From contig CAYWNA010000019.1 in assembly GCA_964459305.1 (NCBI GenBank), forward strand, positions 27,159 through 91,158: DNA of 64,000 nt, written 5' to 3'. Position numbers and translations under genes: made by a program. Below the pieces are notes generated by a model. It saw only the letters and a list, made by a program, of their open reading frames with translations. It ran no database searches and was not told the DNA's origin. This document shows, one piece after another, positions 56,048-64,000 of the stretch. The stretch comes from CAYWNA01 sp964459305. Lineage in GTDB: Bacteria > Planctomycetota > Planctomycetia > Pirellulales > Pirellulaceae. Numbering within the stretch: the first letter of the stretch is position 1; each line of letters begins with the position of its first letter.

Positions 56048-56428
56048 TCAGTCAGAAGCGTCGTGAGTCGAACCTCCGTCACGAATTCGGACGCGGCGCT
56101 CATCGACGATCCACAACCGACCGTCGATGGGTTCCTGACCGAGCAGCGGAATGATCGATTGCACCAGGGCTAGCGCGAACGGTTTGGCGTTGATTCGCGT
56201 TCGCAGAATGATGATGCCGTGATATTGGTCGGGTGGATAGACGCGAATATCCGAAAAGTCCAGATCAAGGGTCACGAGAGCCCGGCGTTCTTGTTGACAA
56301 ACGCTGGCGACGTCTGGGTCGGGATACCCGACCATCTTCTGATCATGGATTGTCGCCGCGGTGTGCCCAGCGTCGCGCAACAACTCGGCAGCCTCGACCG
56401 GCAAGTTCTCGTCGATCTTGAAATACAT
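56048..56428 (-). CDS. DUF5615 PIN-like toxin-type protein
   Basis: 126 residues from ATG 56428, directly after the stop of the DUF433 gene, so the two are translationally coupled. The opening KIDENLPVEAAELLRDAGHTAATIHD and the later ALVTLDLDFSDIRVYPP match the Mut7-C/DUF5615 PIN-like fold, with acidic residues (D6, E7, D-x-D near 55-57) that would bind metal for RNase activity. Family pairs with DUF433 are commonly predicted toxin-antitoxin modules; activity here is not shown. Confidence 0.85.
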   Translation of the reverse strand: MYFKIDENLPVEAAELLRDAGHTAATIHDQKMVGYPDPDVASVCQQERRALVTLDLDFSDIRVYPPDQYHGIIILRTRINAKPFALALVQSIIPLLGQEPIDGRLWIVDERRVRIRDGGSTHDASD

Positions 56429-56665
56429 CTAGGCAGCCCCTGGCGTCAGCGGCACGATTCGCTCGCGAGCCAATTCGGCTGCGTAACTGATCGCGGCTTC
56501 GATGTCCTCTTTGCTCAGCGACGGATAGCTGACCAGGATTTCCTCGTACGAAATCCCCGCGGCGAGGTTGTCCAGGACGACCGACACCATGACACGCGTT
56601 CCCTTGATGCACGCTTTGCCGTGGCATACCGACTGATCCGTCGTGATTCGATCTTGCCAGCCCAT
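56429..56665 (-). CDS. DUF433 antitoxin-type protein
   Basis: 78 residues from ATG 56665 with AGGAG nine bases upstream (a longer frame to 56731 is less likely). The DUF433 signature is clear: WQDRITTDQSVCHGKACIKGTRVMVSVVLDNLAAGISYEEILVSYPSLSKEDIEAAISYAAELA, a small winged-helix DNA-binding fold. It precedes and is coupled to the DUF5615 gene, and probably neutralises it and represses the operon. Confidence 0.88.
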   Translation of the reverse strand: MGWQDRITTDQSVCHGKACIKGTRVMVSVVLDNLAAGISYEEILVSYPSLSKEDIEAAISYAAELARERIVPLTPGAA

Positions 56666-57026
56666 TTCAGTTTCTCCTGTTCTCTTCAAACGATGTGCGG
56701 CGATATCGCCAAGGCACCTTGTGCGGAGCACATCCTCTACGTGTCATTATCCTCTTTGTGCTCTCCTAAGGCGACCCAGGAAAGCAGAAAAAGGGACACG
56801 GCGAAGCTATTGGTTTAGGTCCAGTCACGGAAGCTACGGAGCGGCGTCGCGCAAAATACTTAACGCGCCTCGAACCACTCGTCCGTCTGCGTATGGCGCG
56901 TCAATGCTGCCGCAGTGCCCGGCGGGTTGGTTGGCAGCTAATTCCCTGGATCGCTATTTCGACTGTCTTGCTTCGCTGTGAAGGCGGGACTACGAACACA
57001 AGAACGACAGTCGCACGAAAAAGCCG
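56666..57026. other. Intergenic spacer of about 360 bases
   Basis: No gene, RNA or long repeat could be supported here. It presumably includes the promoter of the DUF433/DUF5615 pair. Confidence 0.45.
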
Positions 57027-59273
57027 CTATTCCTCCACCGTCACCCAGCGGCGGCATATCGTCGCGTCGGGTTGGCTCTCGCCTTCCGGCGTGGCCGTGG
57101 CTTTCAGGATACATTCGCCCGCGACAGCGGGAACGCTCAGTGTTGTTTCGTAACTGGCATCGCCGCCTACCGGCAACTCGAAGCGCTGCCCAGTTCGCGC
57201 AAGCGTGTCGCCGGATTCGTTCTCTAGTGAAAGAACGAGACTACCTCGCACCGCCTGCGAATGGTCGTTCACCATCATGATCTTGAAAGTGCGAGTGGTG
57301 TCGGCTTTGAGCTTGGGCTGGAAGAAGTTGATGTAGACTCCCAGTGGCTTGAAAGCCTCACTCACATAGTCCGCAAAGGCGGGATCGAGTTCAAGTCGCG
57401 TTACATCGTTGAAATGGTCCGACGTGTAGACCCCTGAATAGCTGCAGGTGAGATAGACGAAGTGGATGATGCCGGCGTATTGGCGGTGGGCTCGCCAGAA
57501 CTCTGTCTTGCCCGCCAACAGATACGCCCACATGTCCAAACGCTCGCGGGCTGTCGTATCCTCGCCCATCAACTGGGCGTAGACACGTTCTGTCAGACGC
57601 GTCGGCGAACCGTCGCGATTCAGCCACAACCAGCCATATTCATTGACGATCGGGGCGTGGTTGTCCGAAGGCAGCTTGCCGGGGCGCGGCTTGCCGTCTC
57701 TGGTTTCCAGATCGCTCATCTTGAATTTCAAGTCACCGAAATACCCGCCAATCATCAAGTACGGATGATCCTCCACAGGATCAATGGGGCCGGCGGGCGG
57801 GTTGTAGCTGTTCTCCCAGGGACGGTTCGACAAGTCCAACGGCCGCACGGCGGGAATGATCTGCTTGTGAAAGATGTCGTCTTTGGTCTCATTGTTGGCG
57901 TCCCAAACGACGACGCTTGGGTGGTTCCAGTTGTCGCGCATCCAATCCTTGTACTGGCGAATCATCTCGTCAGCGTCATGCGTGCGCGAGTAGCCCTTGT
58001 ACCAGCCGGGCCCGCCCGTCCAGACAAAGAACTCGTTCTGAATCAACAGGCCAACCTCGTCGCAGATTTCCAACCAACGATCCGGCACGGGACCGATGCA
58101 AAATCGGAAATAGTTCCAATGCATCTGCTTGGGCAAATCACCAAGCAGCTTGCGCACCCAATCCTCGTTCCACGGCCGGTCGCCGCAGAGTGGATCCTCG
58201 AAGAAACGATGCAACGTGATATTCGAACCGCGCAGGTAATAGACCTTGCCATTCAAATAGGCACGCTTCGTTTTCCCGTCGAAACGAAACTCGCGCATGC
58301 CGAAACGGGTACTGGTCGAATCGCCACCCGAGCTCGACTCCAGGATGTACAGAAACGGATCTTCGGGCGACCAGAGATGGGCGTCTGGAATCGTGATTGT
58401 CTGCGAAACAACCTGCACTGCGCCGGGGTCGAGCGATAGCGATTTCGGCTCGGTCGTCGCGACCTGTTCGCCGCCTTTCCAGGTTTTCACCGTGTGCACG
58501 AGTGACGCGGTAGCAGCCGTTGCACCGCAGTTTTTGACTTTGGTCTGGACGGTGACCTCGCCACGGTCGATGTGCGGTGCCACCTGGATGGTTTCGAGCA
58601 TCGGATTGTCGCAGAAGATCAACGAGACGCTGTCGTAGATGCCCGCTGTCCATTTGATCTTTTCGAAATCCGAGCCTGTGGGATACGTGTCGGGCAACAC
58701 GGCAGGGTGGGCGCCGATGCGGACAACCAACGAATTCTGCTCGTCCCAGCGAATGGCCTTCTCCAGGTGGAAGTAGCTGGCAGTAAAGCAGCCGGCGTAT
58801 TCGCCTAGCTTCTGTCCGTTCAGCCAGACCGCTGTGCCGAATTGGGCTTTGTTGATCTTCAATAACGCCACCGCACGAGAAGCCGGCGCACGGAAAGTCT
58901 TCCGATACCAGAAGTAGTCGCGGTCCTGATCCACCTTGCCCTTCCAGTACTCGGTCAACCACTCCGGCGGACAGAGTTTCAGGCGGATGCGACTAGCCAA
59001 TTGCTCGCGGGCGAGAAACCGATCCACGTTCTCAAAAGGCGGTTGCGCCAGATTGGCCATCCCAGGAACGGGTGCGGTGTGAGCAAAGGCCGGCGGTATT
59101 TCGGTGGCGGATTTTCCATCCGTGATTTCCCATTGACCATCCAGGGAAACCGTGAGGCGTTTCGCTTTCGTCGGAAGGCTAAGACAGACCTGAAGGGAGA
59201 GGCACGTCAACAAGATCGCAAATGTCCGGAAGGGCAGAAGGTGTGAACGATGGAAAACTGGTTGCTTCGGCAT
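57027..59273 (-). CDS. Glycoside hydrolase family 2-like protein, exported
   Basis: 748 residues from ATG 59273 (AAAGGT eight bases upstream) with a signal peptide (FRTFAILLTCLSLQVCLSLP). GH2 layout: sugar-binding jelly roll (YFWYRKTFRAPASRAVALLKINKAQFGTAVWLNGQKLGEYAGCF), immunoglobulin-like domain (DAHLWSPEDPFLYILES), then a TIM barrel with FRFDGKTKRAYLNGKVYYLRGSNITLHRFFEDP, the acid/base motif WDANNETKDD and a probable nucleophile in IVNEYGWLW. It would cleave beta-galactosides, beta-mannosides or beta-glucuronides outside the cytoplasm; specificity is open. The longest frame starts at 59312 inside a palindrome, so the internal ATG is preferred. Confidence 0.86.
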   Translation of the reverse strand: MPKQPVFHRSHLLPFRTFAILLTCLSLQVCLSLPTKAKRLTVSLDGQWEITDGKSATEIPPAFAHTAPVPGMANLAQPPFENVDRFLAREQLASRIRLKLCPPEWLTEYWKGKVDQDRDYFWYRKTFRAPASRAVALLKINKAQFGTAVWLNGQKLGEYAGCFTASYFHLEKAIRWDEQNSLVVRIGAHPAVLPDTYPTGSDFEKIKWTAGIYDSVSLIFCDNPMLETIQVAPHIDRGEVTVQTKVKNCGATAATASLVHTVKTWKGGEQVATTEPKSLSLDPGAVQVVSQTITIPDAHLWSPEDPFLYILESSSGGDSTSTRFGMREFRFDGKTKRAYLNGKVYYLRGSNITLHRFFEDPLCGDRPWNEDWVRKLLGDLPKQMHWNYFRFCIGPVPDRWLEICDEVGLLIQNEFFVWTGGPGWYKGYSRTHDADEMIRQYKDWMRDNWNHPSVVVWDANNETKDDIFHKQIIPAVRPLDLSNRPWENSYNPPAGPIDPVEDHPYLMIGGYFGDLKFKMSDLETRDGKPRPGKLPSDNHAPIVNEYGWLWLNRDGSPTRLTERVYAQLMGEDTTARERLDMWAYLLAGKTEFWRAHRQYAGIIHFVYLTCSYSGVYTSDHFNDVTRLELDPAFADYVSEAFKPLGVYINFFQPKLKADTTRTFKIMMVNDHSQAVRGSLVLSLENESGDTLARTGQRFELPVGGDASYETTLSVPAVAGECILKATATPEGESQPDATICRRWVTVEE

Positions 59274-59310
59274 GGTGTTGGCTACCTTTTGTGAGAGAAG
59301 TTGATACTCC

Positions 59311-59396
59311 ATCGTTTAACCGCGACCCGCCAGGGGAGCGCGTGAGCAGTCACCGTTGCTCGGACGCGCTCCCCTGGCGGGTCGCGGTTAAACGAT
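59311..59396. repeat. Perfect long inverted repeat, family TTTAACCG (copy 2)
   Basis: Arms 59311..59343 (ATCGTTTAACCGCGACCCGC...) and 59364..59396 are perfectly complementary over 33 bases around a 20-base loop. The ends are shared with 45219..45347. It lies between the glycosidase-like gene stop and the GH2 start. Confidence 0.92.
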
Positions 59397-59439
59397 CTTG
59401 GCGAAATCAGAAAGTTATCCCTTTGTCGATCTAGGTACT

Positions 59440-60993
59440 TCAAGGCGCCGCGAACGACAGCGACGGCTTCATCGCATCCACATCCGTGAGATGTGTGGTG
59501 ATTTTGCCATCCTGCTTGCGGACGATGTATACGCAGCCGCCAGGGCGAGCGTTCAATGCGATCTGTCCGGCTTCAGGAACCGTCACATCAACATCGAGGG
59601 CTTCTCCGCCGGCTGCCCACGCGGCGACCAACCAGGCGGATTGGTCCTTTCGTTTGCGGACCAAAACCCGGACATCGGAATCGCCGGCAGGAAACTCGTA
59701 CGCCGGCTGCTCCTTCGACCAGACATGCCGATTGGGGCCGGGTAATAGGTCGCCATTTCGAACATAGTCCTCAAGACAAGAGAACAACGCGTGCACACGG
59801 GAAAACGCGATCATTTGCCCGATCCAATGCGGGGGATCGCTCGTCTCGAACGGCACGTCGAAGCCGCCTTTCGGGTAAGCGTAGTAGCCTGCGTTGCCTC
59901 CGATCATCCCCGCCACGTGCAGGCACTTGAGGAAGCCTGTGTAGCGAGTCAGATCTCCCAGGCCGTTGTTTTCCAAGATGCGGTCTGATCCCAGGCCCTT
60001 TTCGCGTGGCCAGCCGGCGCACAGCCAGTCGTAAGCGAGCGGGCTGCCATTCTGGATTTCGAATCCCTTGGCGTTCAACGCCTGGGTCAGCATGTTGTCC
60101 TTGCCCGTCCACCCGGAATTGAAATGCATGTAGTAATGCTGGCTGCTGGCAAGGTCGGAAACAGGTTTCATCCACTCGTATCCGTACATCCATCGATACC
60201 AGTCGCGGTGTCGATTGCGATGCGTACCGCCGGTCGTCGTGTAATAGATGTACAACTGGCGATTCGGCACAACCACCTTCACCTCGCTCGCGATCACTTT
60301 TTCTGCTCGCGCCTTCTGGGCCGAGATATAGTCGTACCAAGGCAGATCGCCCTTGGCTTTGAGAATGATCGGATCCTTCTCCCAAACCTTCTGCGCAAAA
60401 CCGAGCACGCCCAGGCCATATTCGCCGCCGTTCAGCACGACGGCAATGGGGCAGCGCTGCCGCACCTTGCGCAGAGATTCGGCCCGAAATTGGCCGGCCA
60501 TCTTCCAAACCGAATCCGGCGTTTCGGGACTCCAGACCAGTCTCATGCCCTTCTGCCACCTGGTCCCGTCGAGGGATTCGGCTTTCGCGCTGAGCAGCTT
60601 TCCCTCAGAGTCGCGCGTCCACGCTTCGAGTGGGGCCTCCCCGAAGGGCAAACGGCGGGAGCAGATCACCGACAGCTTGAAGGTTTTCGGGTCCTCGCGC
60701 ACGAGCTTGACTAAGCGGCTCTCGACGCTTTCCGGATCGTCCAGTCGGGCGGTGGATTTCTCAGTCACGTAACCGCCGAACTCCAACGCGTAGCCCCAGT
60801 GCCGAGCCATTTCCACACGGGCATCGAAAGACAGAGTCCAACCGTAACGCGTCAACGGAGGCAGCGTATGCCCGTCGCGGAAAACCGGCCGATCGAGCGA
60901 CGCCAGATATTCCGCAGGTTTCACGAGCTCTTCGGCCGCGATGGCGCGAACAGACGGAGAGACAACCAAGCAAACAATTAGAAGTCGGTACAT
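59440..60993 (-). CDS. Secreted glycosidase-like protein of unknown family
   Basis: 517 residues from ATG 60993 with a signal peptide (MYRLLIVCLVVSPSVRAIAA). The middle is compatible with a TIM barrel (IAVVLNGGEYGLGVLGFAQKVWE, VVVPNRQLYIYYTTTGGTHRNRHRDWYRWMYGYEW, ASSQHYYMHFNSGWTG) with a beta-sandwich end (VRVLVRKRKDQSAWLVAAWAAGGEALDVDVTVPEAG). No family motif is firm. The start lies nine bases after the DNA methyltransferase stop, with GAGG overlapping the TGA, so it is translated from the same message. The GH2 gene follows after the palindrome, which suggests a shared carbohydrate role. Confidence 0.65.
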   Translation of the reverse strand: MYRLLIVCLVVSPSVRAIAAEELVKPAEYLASLDRPVFRDGHTLPPLTRYGWTLSFDARVEMARHWGYALEFGGYVTEKSTARLDDPESVESRLVKLVREDPKTFKLSVICSRRLPFGEAPLEAWTRDSEGKLLSAKAESLDGTRWQKGMRLVWSPETPDSVWKMAGQFRAESLRKVRQRCPIAVVLNGGEYGLGVLGFAQKVWEKDPIILKAKGDLPWYDYISAQKARAEKVIASEVKVVVPNRQLYIYYTTTGGTHRNRHRDWYRWMYGYEWMKPVSDLASSQHYYMHFNSGWTGKDNMLTQALNAKGFEIQNGSPLAYDWLCAGWPREKGLGSDRILENNGLGDLTRYTGFLKCLHVAGMIGGNAGYYAYPKGGFDVPFETSDPPHWIGQMIAFSRVHALFSCLEDYVRNGDLLPGPNRHVWSKEQPAYEFPAGDSDVRVLVRKRKDQSAWLVAAWAAGGEALDVDVTVPEAGQIALNARPGGCVYIVRKQDGKITTHLTDVDAMKPSLSFAAP

Positions 60994-61002
60994 GGGAAAG
61001 CC

Positions 61003-62688
61003 TCAAGTTACCGTTTCGTAGTCCGGGCGAAGCAATACGGAATTGAGAACGGAATTCATCTGTCCAATCAAGTGGGATTGGAGTCCGTACCGCATCTTCT
61101 GATCGCCAATATCGACGGGTCTCACAGATTTTGGTCCGAAGTTCATCCATGACTCTGTGTTCAGTATTTGTTCCACCCGACTTCTTATGTTGAGTGTCTC
61201 GCCGACGTAGAGCGGTCCGCCGTGGTCCACCACAACGTACACGCCAGCATGTTCATGCTTGCTGGACGCACATTGGTCGATTGGCATCGCGCGAGGTAAC
61301 TGGCCAATATTCCAGTCTTGCAGATGCTCCATCGCGGACGATCTCGATCTCTTTGCCCGCTTTCTAACCGCCATCGCGGCCCAACGATAGTCAAAGACTG
61401 GCGCTTTGTGCTCTCCGGCGAATTGTTCGGCCATTTGGTCAAATTCGGCTGCCGCTGCAGGCGAACAGAAGATGTCATCCAGCGTGAGCCCGTAGTCCAA
61501 ACTCAACAACTGCAACGCGACTTCGCTTGCAGCGCTGTACCTATCCATTTCCGAGGCCGAAAGTCGTTTGCGGCTACGCTCCCCCTTCGGTAGCTTGCCG
61601 GCCTTTCGGATTCTCAACAACAGACGATTCCAGGCAGACGCGTTACCGGGCAGCGAGTTCTTCTTGCAGGCGGCGACAAATCGCTCGTTCAGCTCGGGAT
61701 CGCACAGGATGAAATCCGTCGAGTAACCCTTGCACGTGGTTTTGTATGCGTCGACGATTCCTTTTTCCGTGTTTGGATCCAAAGGAAAAACGGGCTTTCC
61801 CTTTCGGAAGCGACTTCTCTTCTTTCCTTTCGACGTTGCGGGAGCACTCCGAACAGGATCCGCAACTCCGTCCAATGGGTCGTGTACCCGGCAACCGTCC
61901 ATACGTGATTTGATGCTCTTCACATAGTCGCGTGACAACTCGATCCCCAGCCATCGCCGTCCCAGTTTCTTGGCCACTGCCAACGTGGTTCCAGATCCCG
62001 CGAATGGATCTACGACCAGATCTCCGGGATTGCTCGAAACCCGAATGATCCTTCCGAGCAATTGCTCCGGCATTTGACAGCCGTGAAAGCCTTCGCGTTC
62101 CTTGAACGTCCCGGCCACACGCGCGAAGTACCACGTGTCGTGCATCGGAGAGAACCCGCCCATCGGCGCATCTTGCGGTCGAAGTATCCATGTGTTGTCG
62201 GGCAAACGGCCTTTCGAATTTGCGCGGGCGTCTGCGTACACAAGCTGTCGCGCAGAGGCTACGCGGACGGCAGGATTGTCACCGTTGAATGTGAATCGAT
62301 TGGGGTCTTTGACGAAGTGAAACAGATGTGTGTGCGAGCGGCTGAAGCCACGCGCGCAGTTCACGCCAAACGTGTAGTACCAAAGCACCCAGCTTCGACA
62401 CGTCAGCCCGACGTCGTTCTGGGCGATCAGCTTCAGTTCCGCCGCGTACTCGTCGCCAATCGCCAGCCAAAACGTGCCGGTTGGCGCGAGCACCCTGCTG
62501 ACTGCAGACATCCAATCCCGCGAGAACTGAAGGTATTCATTTCCCGATCGACGATCATCGTAAACGTCGTACTCGTAGCCAATGTTGAAGGGTGGGTCCG
62601 CAAACACTAGGTCTACGCTACCTGACTCCATTTCGTTGAGTTTGCGAATGCAGTCGCCTCGATGAATCATGTTAGGGAGAAGTGTCAA
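61003..62688 (-). CDS. DNA methyltransferase (N6-adenine type) fused to GIY-YIG domain
   Basis: 561 residues from TTG 62688, which is preceded by a perfect AGGAGGT six bases upstream (ATG 62670 lies seven codons in). Methyltransferase motifs occur in the beta-class order: catalytic ADPPFN at 30-35, AdoMet loop DPFAGSGTT at 227-235. A helical linker (about 270-475) leads to a C-terminal GIY-YIG domain: GVY (482-484), YVG (494-496), NIRSR (500-504). The position of the usual catalytic Glu reads LQSHLI (536-541), a Gln, while the final Asn (549) is kept. It may thus methylate DNA and bind, but not necessarily cut it. No separate restriction gene is adjacent. Confidence 0.87.
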   Translation of the reverse strand: MTLLPNMIHRGDCIRKLNEMESGSVDLVFADPPFNIGYEYDVYDDRRSGNEYLQFSRDWMSAVSRVLAPTGTFWLAIGDEYAAELKLIAQNDVGLTCRSWVLWYYTFGVNCARGFSRSHTHLFHFVKDPNRFTFNGDNPAVRVASARQLVYADARANSKGRLPDNTWILRPQDAPMGGFSPMHDTWYFARVAGTFKEREGFHGCQMPEQLLGRIIRVSSNPGDLVVDPFAGSGTTLAVAKKLGRRWLGIELSRDYVKSIKSRMDGCRVHDPLDGVADPVRSAPATSKGKKRSRFRKGKPVFPLDPNTEKGIVDAYKTTCKGYSTDFILCDPELNERFVAACKKNSLPGNASAWNRLLLRIRKAGKLPKGERSRKRLSASEMDRYSAASEVALQLLSLDYGLTLDDIFCSPAAAAEFDQMAEQFAGEHKAPVFDYRWAAMAVRKRAKRSRSSAMEHLQDWNIGQLPRAMPIDQCASSKHEHAGVYVVVDHGGPLYVGETLNIRSRVEQILNTESWMNFGPKSVRPVDIGDQKMRYGLQSHLIGQMNSVLNSVLLRPDYETVT

Positions 62689-62827
62689 CGATACACCTCC
62701 TGCGCCGTCATAAGTGACATGCGTACAATAGTCGCGAAGTACACGACTGAATGAGGATTGCCAATGGGGCAGCTCGGCCCCAGGCTGGACTCGGCAGATT
62801 ATACGAGACTCGCTGACGTTCCGCGAG

Positions 62828-64000
62828 CTACTTGGACTCCGCGAAGCAGATCAGCTTTCCGTCCATGGTGGCCAAATATAGCCGCCCGTGGGCTGCGGCC
62901 ATGGCGTCCCAGGCGGGTGGGCTGTCCAACTTCAGCTCCGCCTTCTTCTCGCCGTTCTCCGGAGAGACGGCCCAGAGAGTCCCGCCTTTTTGTCCGTCCC
63001 AGGCCGCCAACTGGCTCTGCAGTCGGCTACCCATCTTCTGGTTGCCGGCCTCGGCCTGGCGCTGGAAACGAATGGCCTTGGCATCGGCATCAAGATACTC
63101 CGGATGTCCCCCGGCGAAGAGAATGTCTCCGGTCAGTACCAAAGCACGCACCTGCAGCGGTAGCTCGATCGACCAGGCCCGCTGGACATGGGCCGGAAGC
63201 CTCGGACGCCCTTTGGCCTTCGCCGTCTTGGCGGGCGCTCCCTCGGGCGCTTTGGTCGGGTCTTTCTCGGCGGCAAACAGCCGGAACTTCGGCCCCACCT
63301 CGCCGTATCCGTAGACGCGGTTTTCGTCCGCCACGAGGATGCGTCCCGATGGAACGTAGGAGTGGGCTCTTCGCCAGCCTGCATAGCCGGAACTGAACAT
63401 GGTTCCGTAGATCATGTACGCCCGGTGATACCACGCGCCGTCGAGGAATCCCCCGGGCGAGTAGAGGTGCCGGCCCTCCTTGCCTTGGTAGAGGTTGACC
63501 CAAAAGGCGGGATCGACCTTCAGCTCGGGGCGATACGTAAGGTCGCCGTCGATCGGCCAAGGTTTTCTCGCGTATGGCACGCGACGGAAATCGTCGGCTG
63601 CGTACCGGCCTTGTCGCATGTAAACGAAATGCCCGTCGCACGACAGGATGTCGGGCAACGAGCCGGGCATCTCAAGCCAGTAGAGCTCCTCCTCGGACTG
63701 CCGGCCGCTGGCCGGGTCGCGGTCATAGATCGTTCTCTCGCTCAGCATCTCTCCACTGCGCGGATCCAGCCGGCAGAACCGCATGCCGCCGTCTAGATAA
63801 GAAGACCTTCCGGCCGTGCAGAACAGAACGCCGTCGTGAACCAGTACGCTCCCGTGGACGGGCCAGACCGACTCGACTTGGTCGAAGGCAATCGCACGGC
63901 GTTCCTCTGGCGCTGCCCGAAAACGCCAGGCCAGATTCCCATCTGCGGCCCGCAGGCAATAGACCCATCCGTCGGCGCATCCGAACAGCGCCAGGCCTTG
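62828..64000 (-). CDS. PQQ-type beta-propeller protein (N-terminus outside window)
   Basis: The frame is open from the window edge to the stop at 62828, at least 390 residues. It shows propeller blades (GLALFGCADGWVYCLRAADGNLAWRFRAAP, LVHDGVLFCTAGRSSYLDGGMRFCRLDPRSGEML, GTLWAVSPENGEKKAELKLDSPPAWDAMAAAHGRLYLATMDGKLICFAES) and a low-complexity Lys/Ala/Pro insertion. Such PQQ-like repeat proteins are abundant secreted proteins in planctomycetes; cofactor binding and function are unknown. The start seen inside the window (63784) is only an internal Met. Confidence 0.8.
   Translation of the reverse strand, partial: QGLALFGCADGWVYCLRAADGNLAWRFRAAPEERRAIAFDQVESVWPVHGSVLVHDGVLFCTAGRSSYLDGGMRFCRLDPRSGEMLSERTIYDRDPASGRQSEEELYWLEMPGSLPDILSCDGHFVYMRQGRYAADDFRRVPYARKPWPIDGDLTYRPELKVDPAFWVNLYQGKEGRHLYSPGGFLDGAWYHRAYMIYGTMFSSGYAGWRRAHSYVPSGRILVADENRVYGYGEVGPKFRLFAAEKDPTKAPEGAPAKTAKAKGRPRLPAHVQRAWSIELPLQVRALVLTGDILFAGGHPEYLDADAKAIRFQRQAEAGNQKMGSRLQSQLAAWDGQKGGTLWAVSPENGEKKAELKLDSPPAWDAMAAAHGRLYLATMDGKLICFAESK

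Noticed and set aside
1..64000. tRNA, rRNA or CRISPR array
   Set aside because: I saw no cloverleaf with conserved T-loop, no rRNA segment and no regularly spaced direct repeats in the intergenic regions; the repeats present are single palindromes.

Overview
The window looks like chromosome from a member of the Planctomycetota, probably a Pirellulales-like lineage. The call rests on gene content and style: a Ser/Thr kinase fused to a formylglycine-generating-enzyme (FGE)-like domain, a secreted protein combining a hydrazine-synthase-alpha-like propeller with c-type heme motifs and an FGE-like domain, many very large secreted LamG, sialidase and glycosidase proteins, PQQ-type beta-propellers, a Gfo/Idh/MocA oxidoreductase, and an unusually dense set of long palindromic intergenic repeats. 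No 16S rRNA or other phylogenetic marker is present, so finer placement is not possible.

Layout. 0-4 kb: end of an unidentified gene, then a kinase-NACHT-FGE signalling/conflict-type protein (minus). 4.8-11.5 kb: a minus-strand carbohydrate cluster (heme/FGE propeller protein, MocA oxidoreductase, GH29 fucosidase-like enzyme). 11.7-13.8 kb: an uncharacterised protein and a radical SAM protein. 14-28 kb: four large secreted plus-strand proteins (transglutaminase-like/FN3, phosphoesterase/PQQ propeller, LamG protein, GH20/GH84-like multidomain glycosidase) and an N-terminally truncated sialidase. 28-35.3 kb, minus: sodium/solute symporter, two tandem paralogous membrane-anchored coiled-coil proteins and a hybrid histidine kinase. 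35.9-41.8 kb: ispG, a zinc-ribbon protein, and an oligopeptide-type solute-binding protein coupled to an exported partner. 41.9-46.4 kb: FHA-GAF-sigma54 activator, divergent from a UroD-family methyltransferase, then a DHDPS/NAL-family aldolase. 46.6-51.9 kb: a three-gene NAD(P)-linked formate dehydrogenase operon whose catalytic subunit is interrupted by an in-frame UGA. 51.9-64 kb: a PD-(D/E)XK-like protein, a propeller-like protein, an FGGY kinase, a DUF433/DUF5615 toxin-antitoxin-like pair, a GH2 enzyme, another secreted glycosidase-like protein, an N6-adenine-type DNA methyltransferase fused to a GIY-YIG domain, and the end of a PQQ-propeller gene.

Most important observations. (1) The formate dehydrogenase alpha subunit is one gene (49196..51880), not two: the UGA at 50228..50230 sits exactly at the catalytic Cys/Sec position and is followed by a bacterial SECIS-like hairpin, so this organism very probably makes selenoproteins. 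(2) A DNA methyltransferase carries a C-terminal GIY-YIG domain whose usual metal-binding Glu appears to be Gln. (3) At least a dozen palindromic elements from several families sit between genes; two families occur twice with conserved internal asymmetries, some lie across gene starts or stops, and one appears to have cut off the 5' end of a sialidase gene. (4) Two tandem membrane-anchored coiled-coil proteins end in a segment that reads like a BRCT domain.

Physiology suggested: breakdown of complex (fucosylated or sialylated, perhaps host- or algal-derived) polysaccharides by secreted enzymes, with sodium-coupled uptake and an FGGY kinase for sugar entry into metabolism, plus formate oxidation (or CO2 reduction) linked to NAD(P). 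The links between clusters are inference from proximity only.
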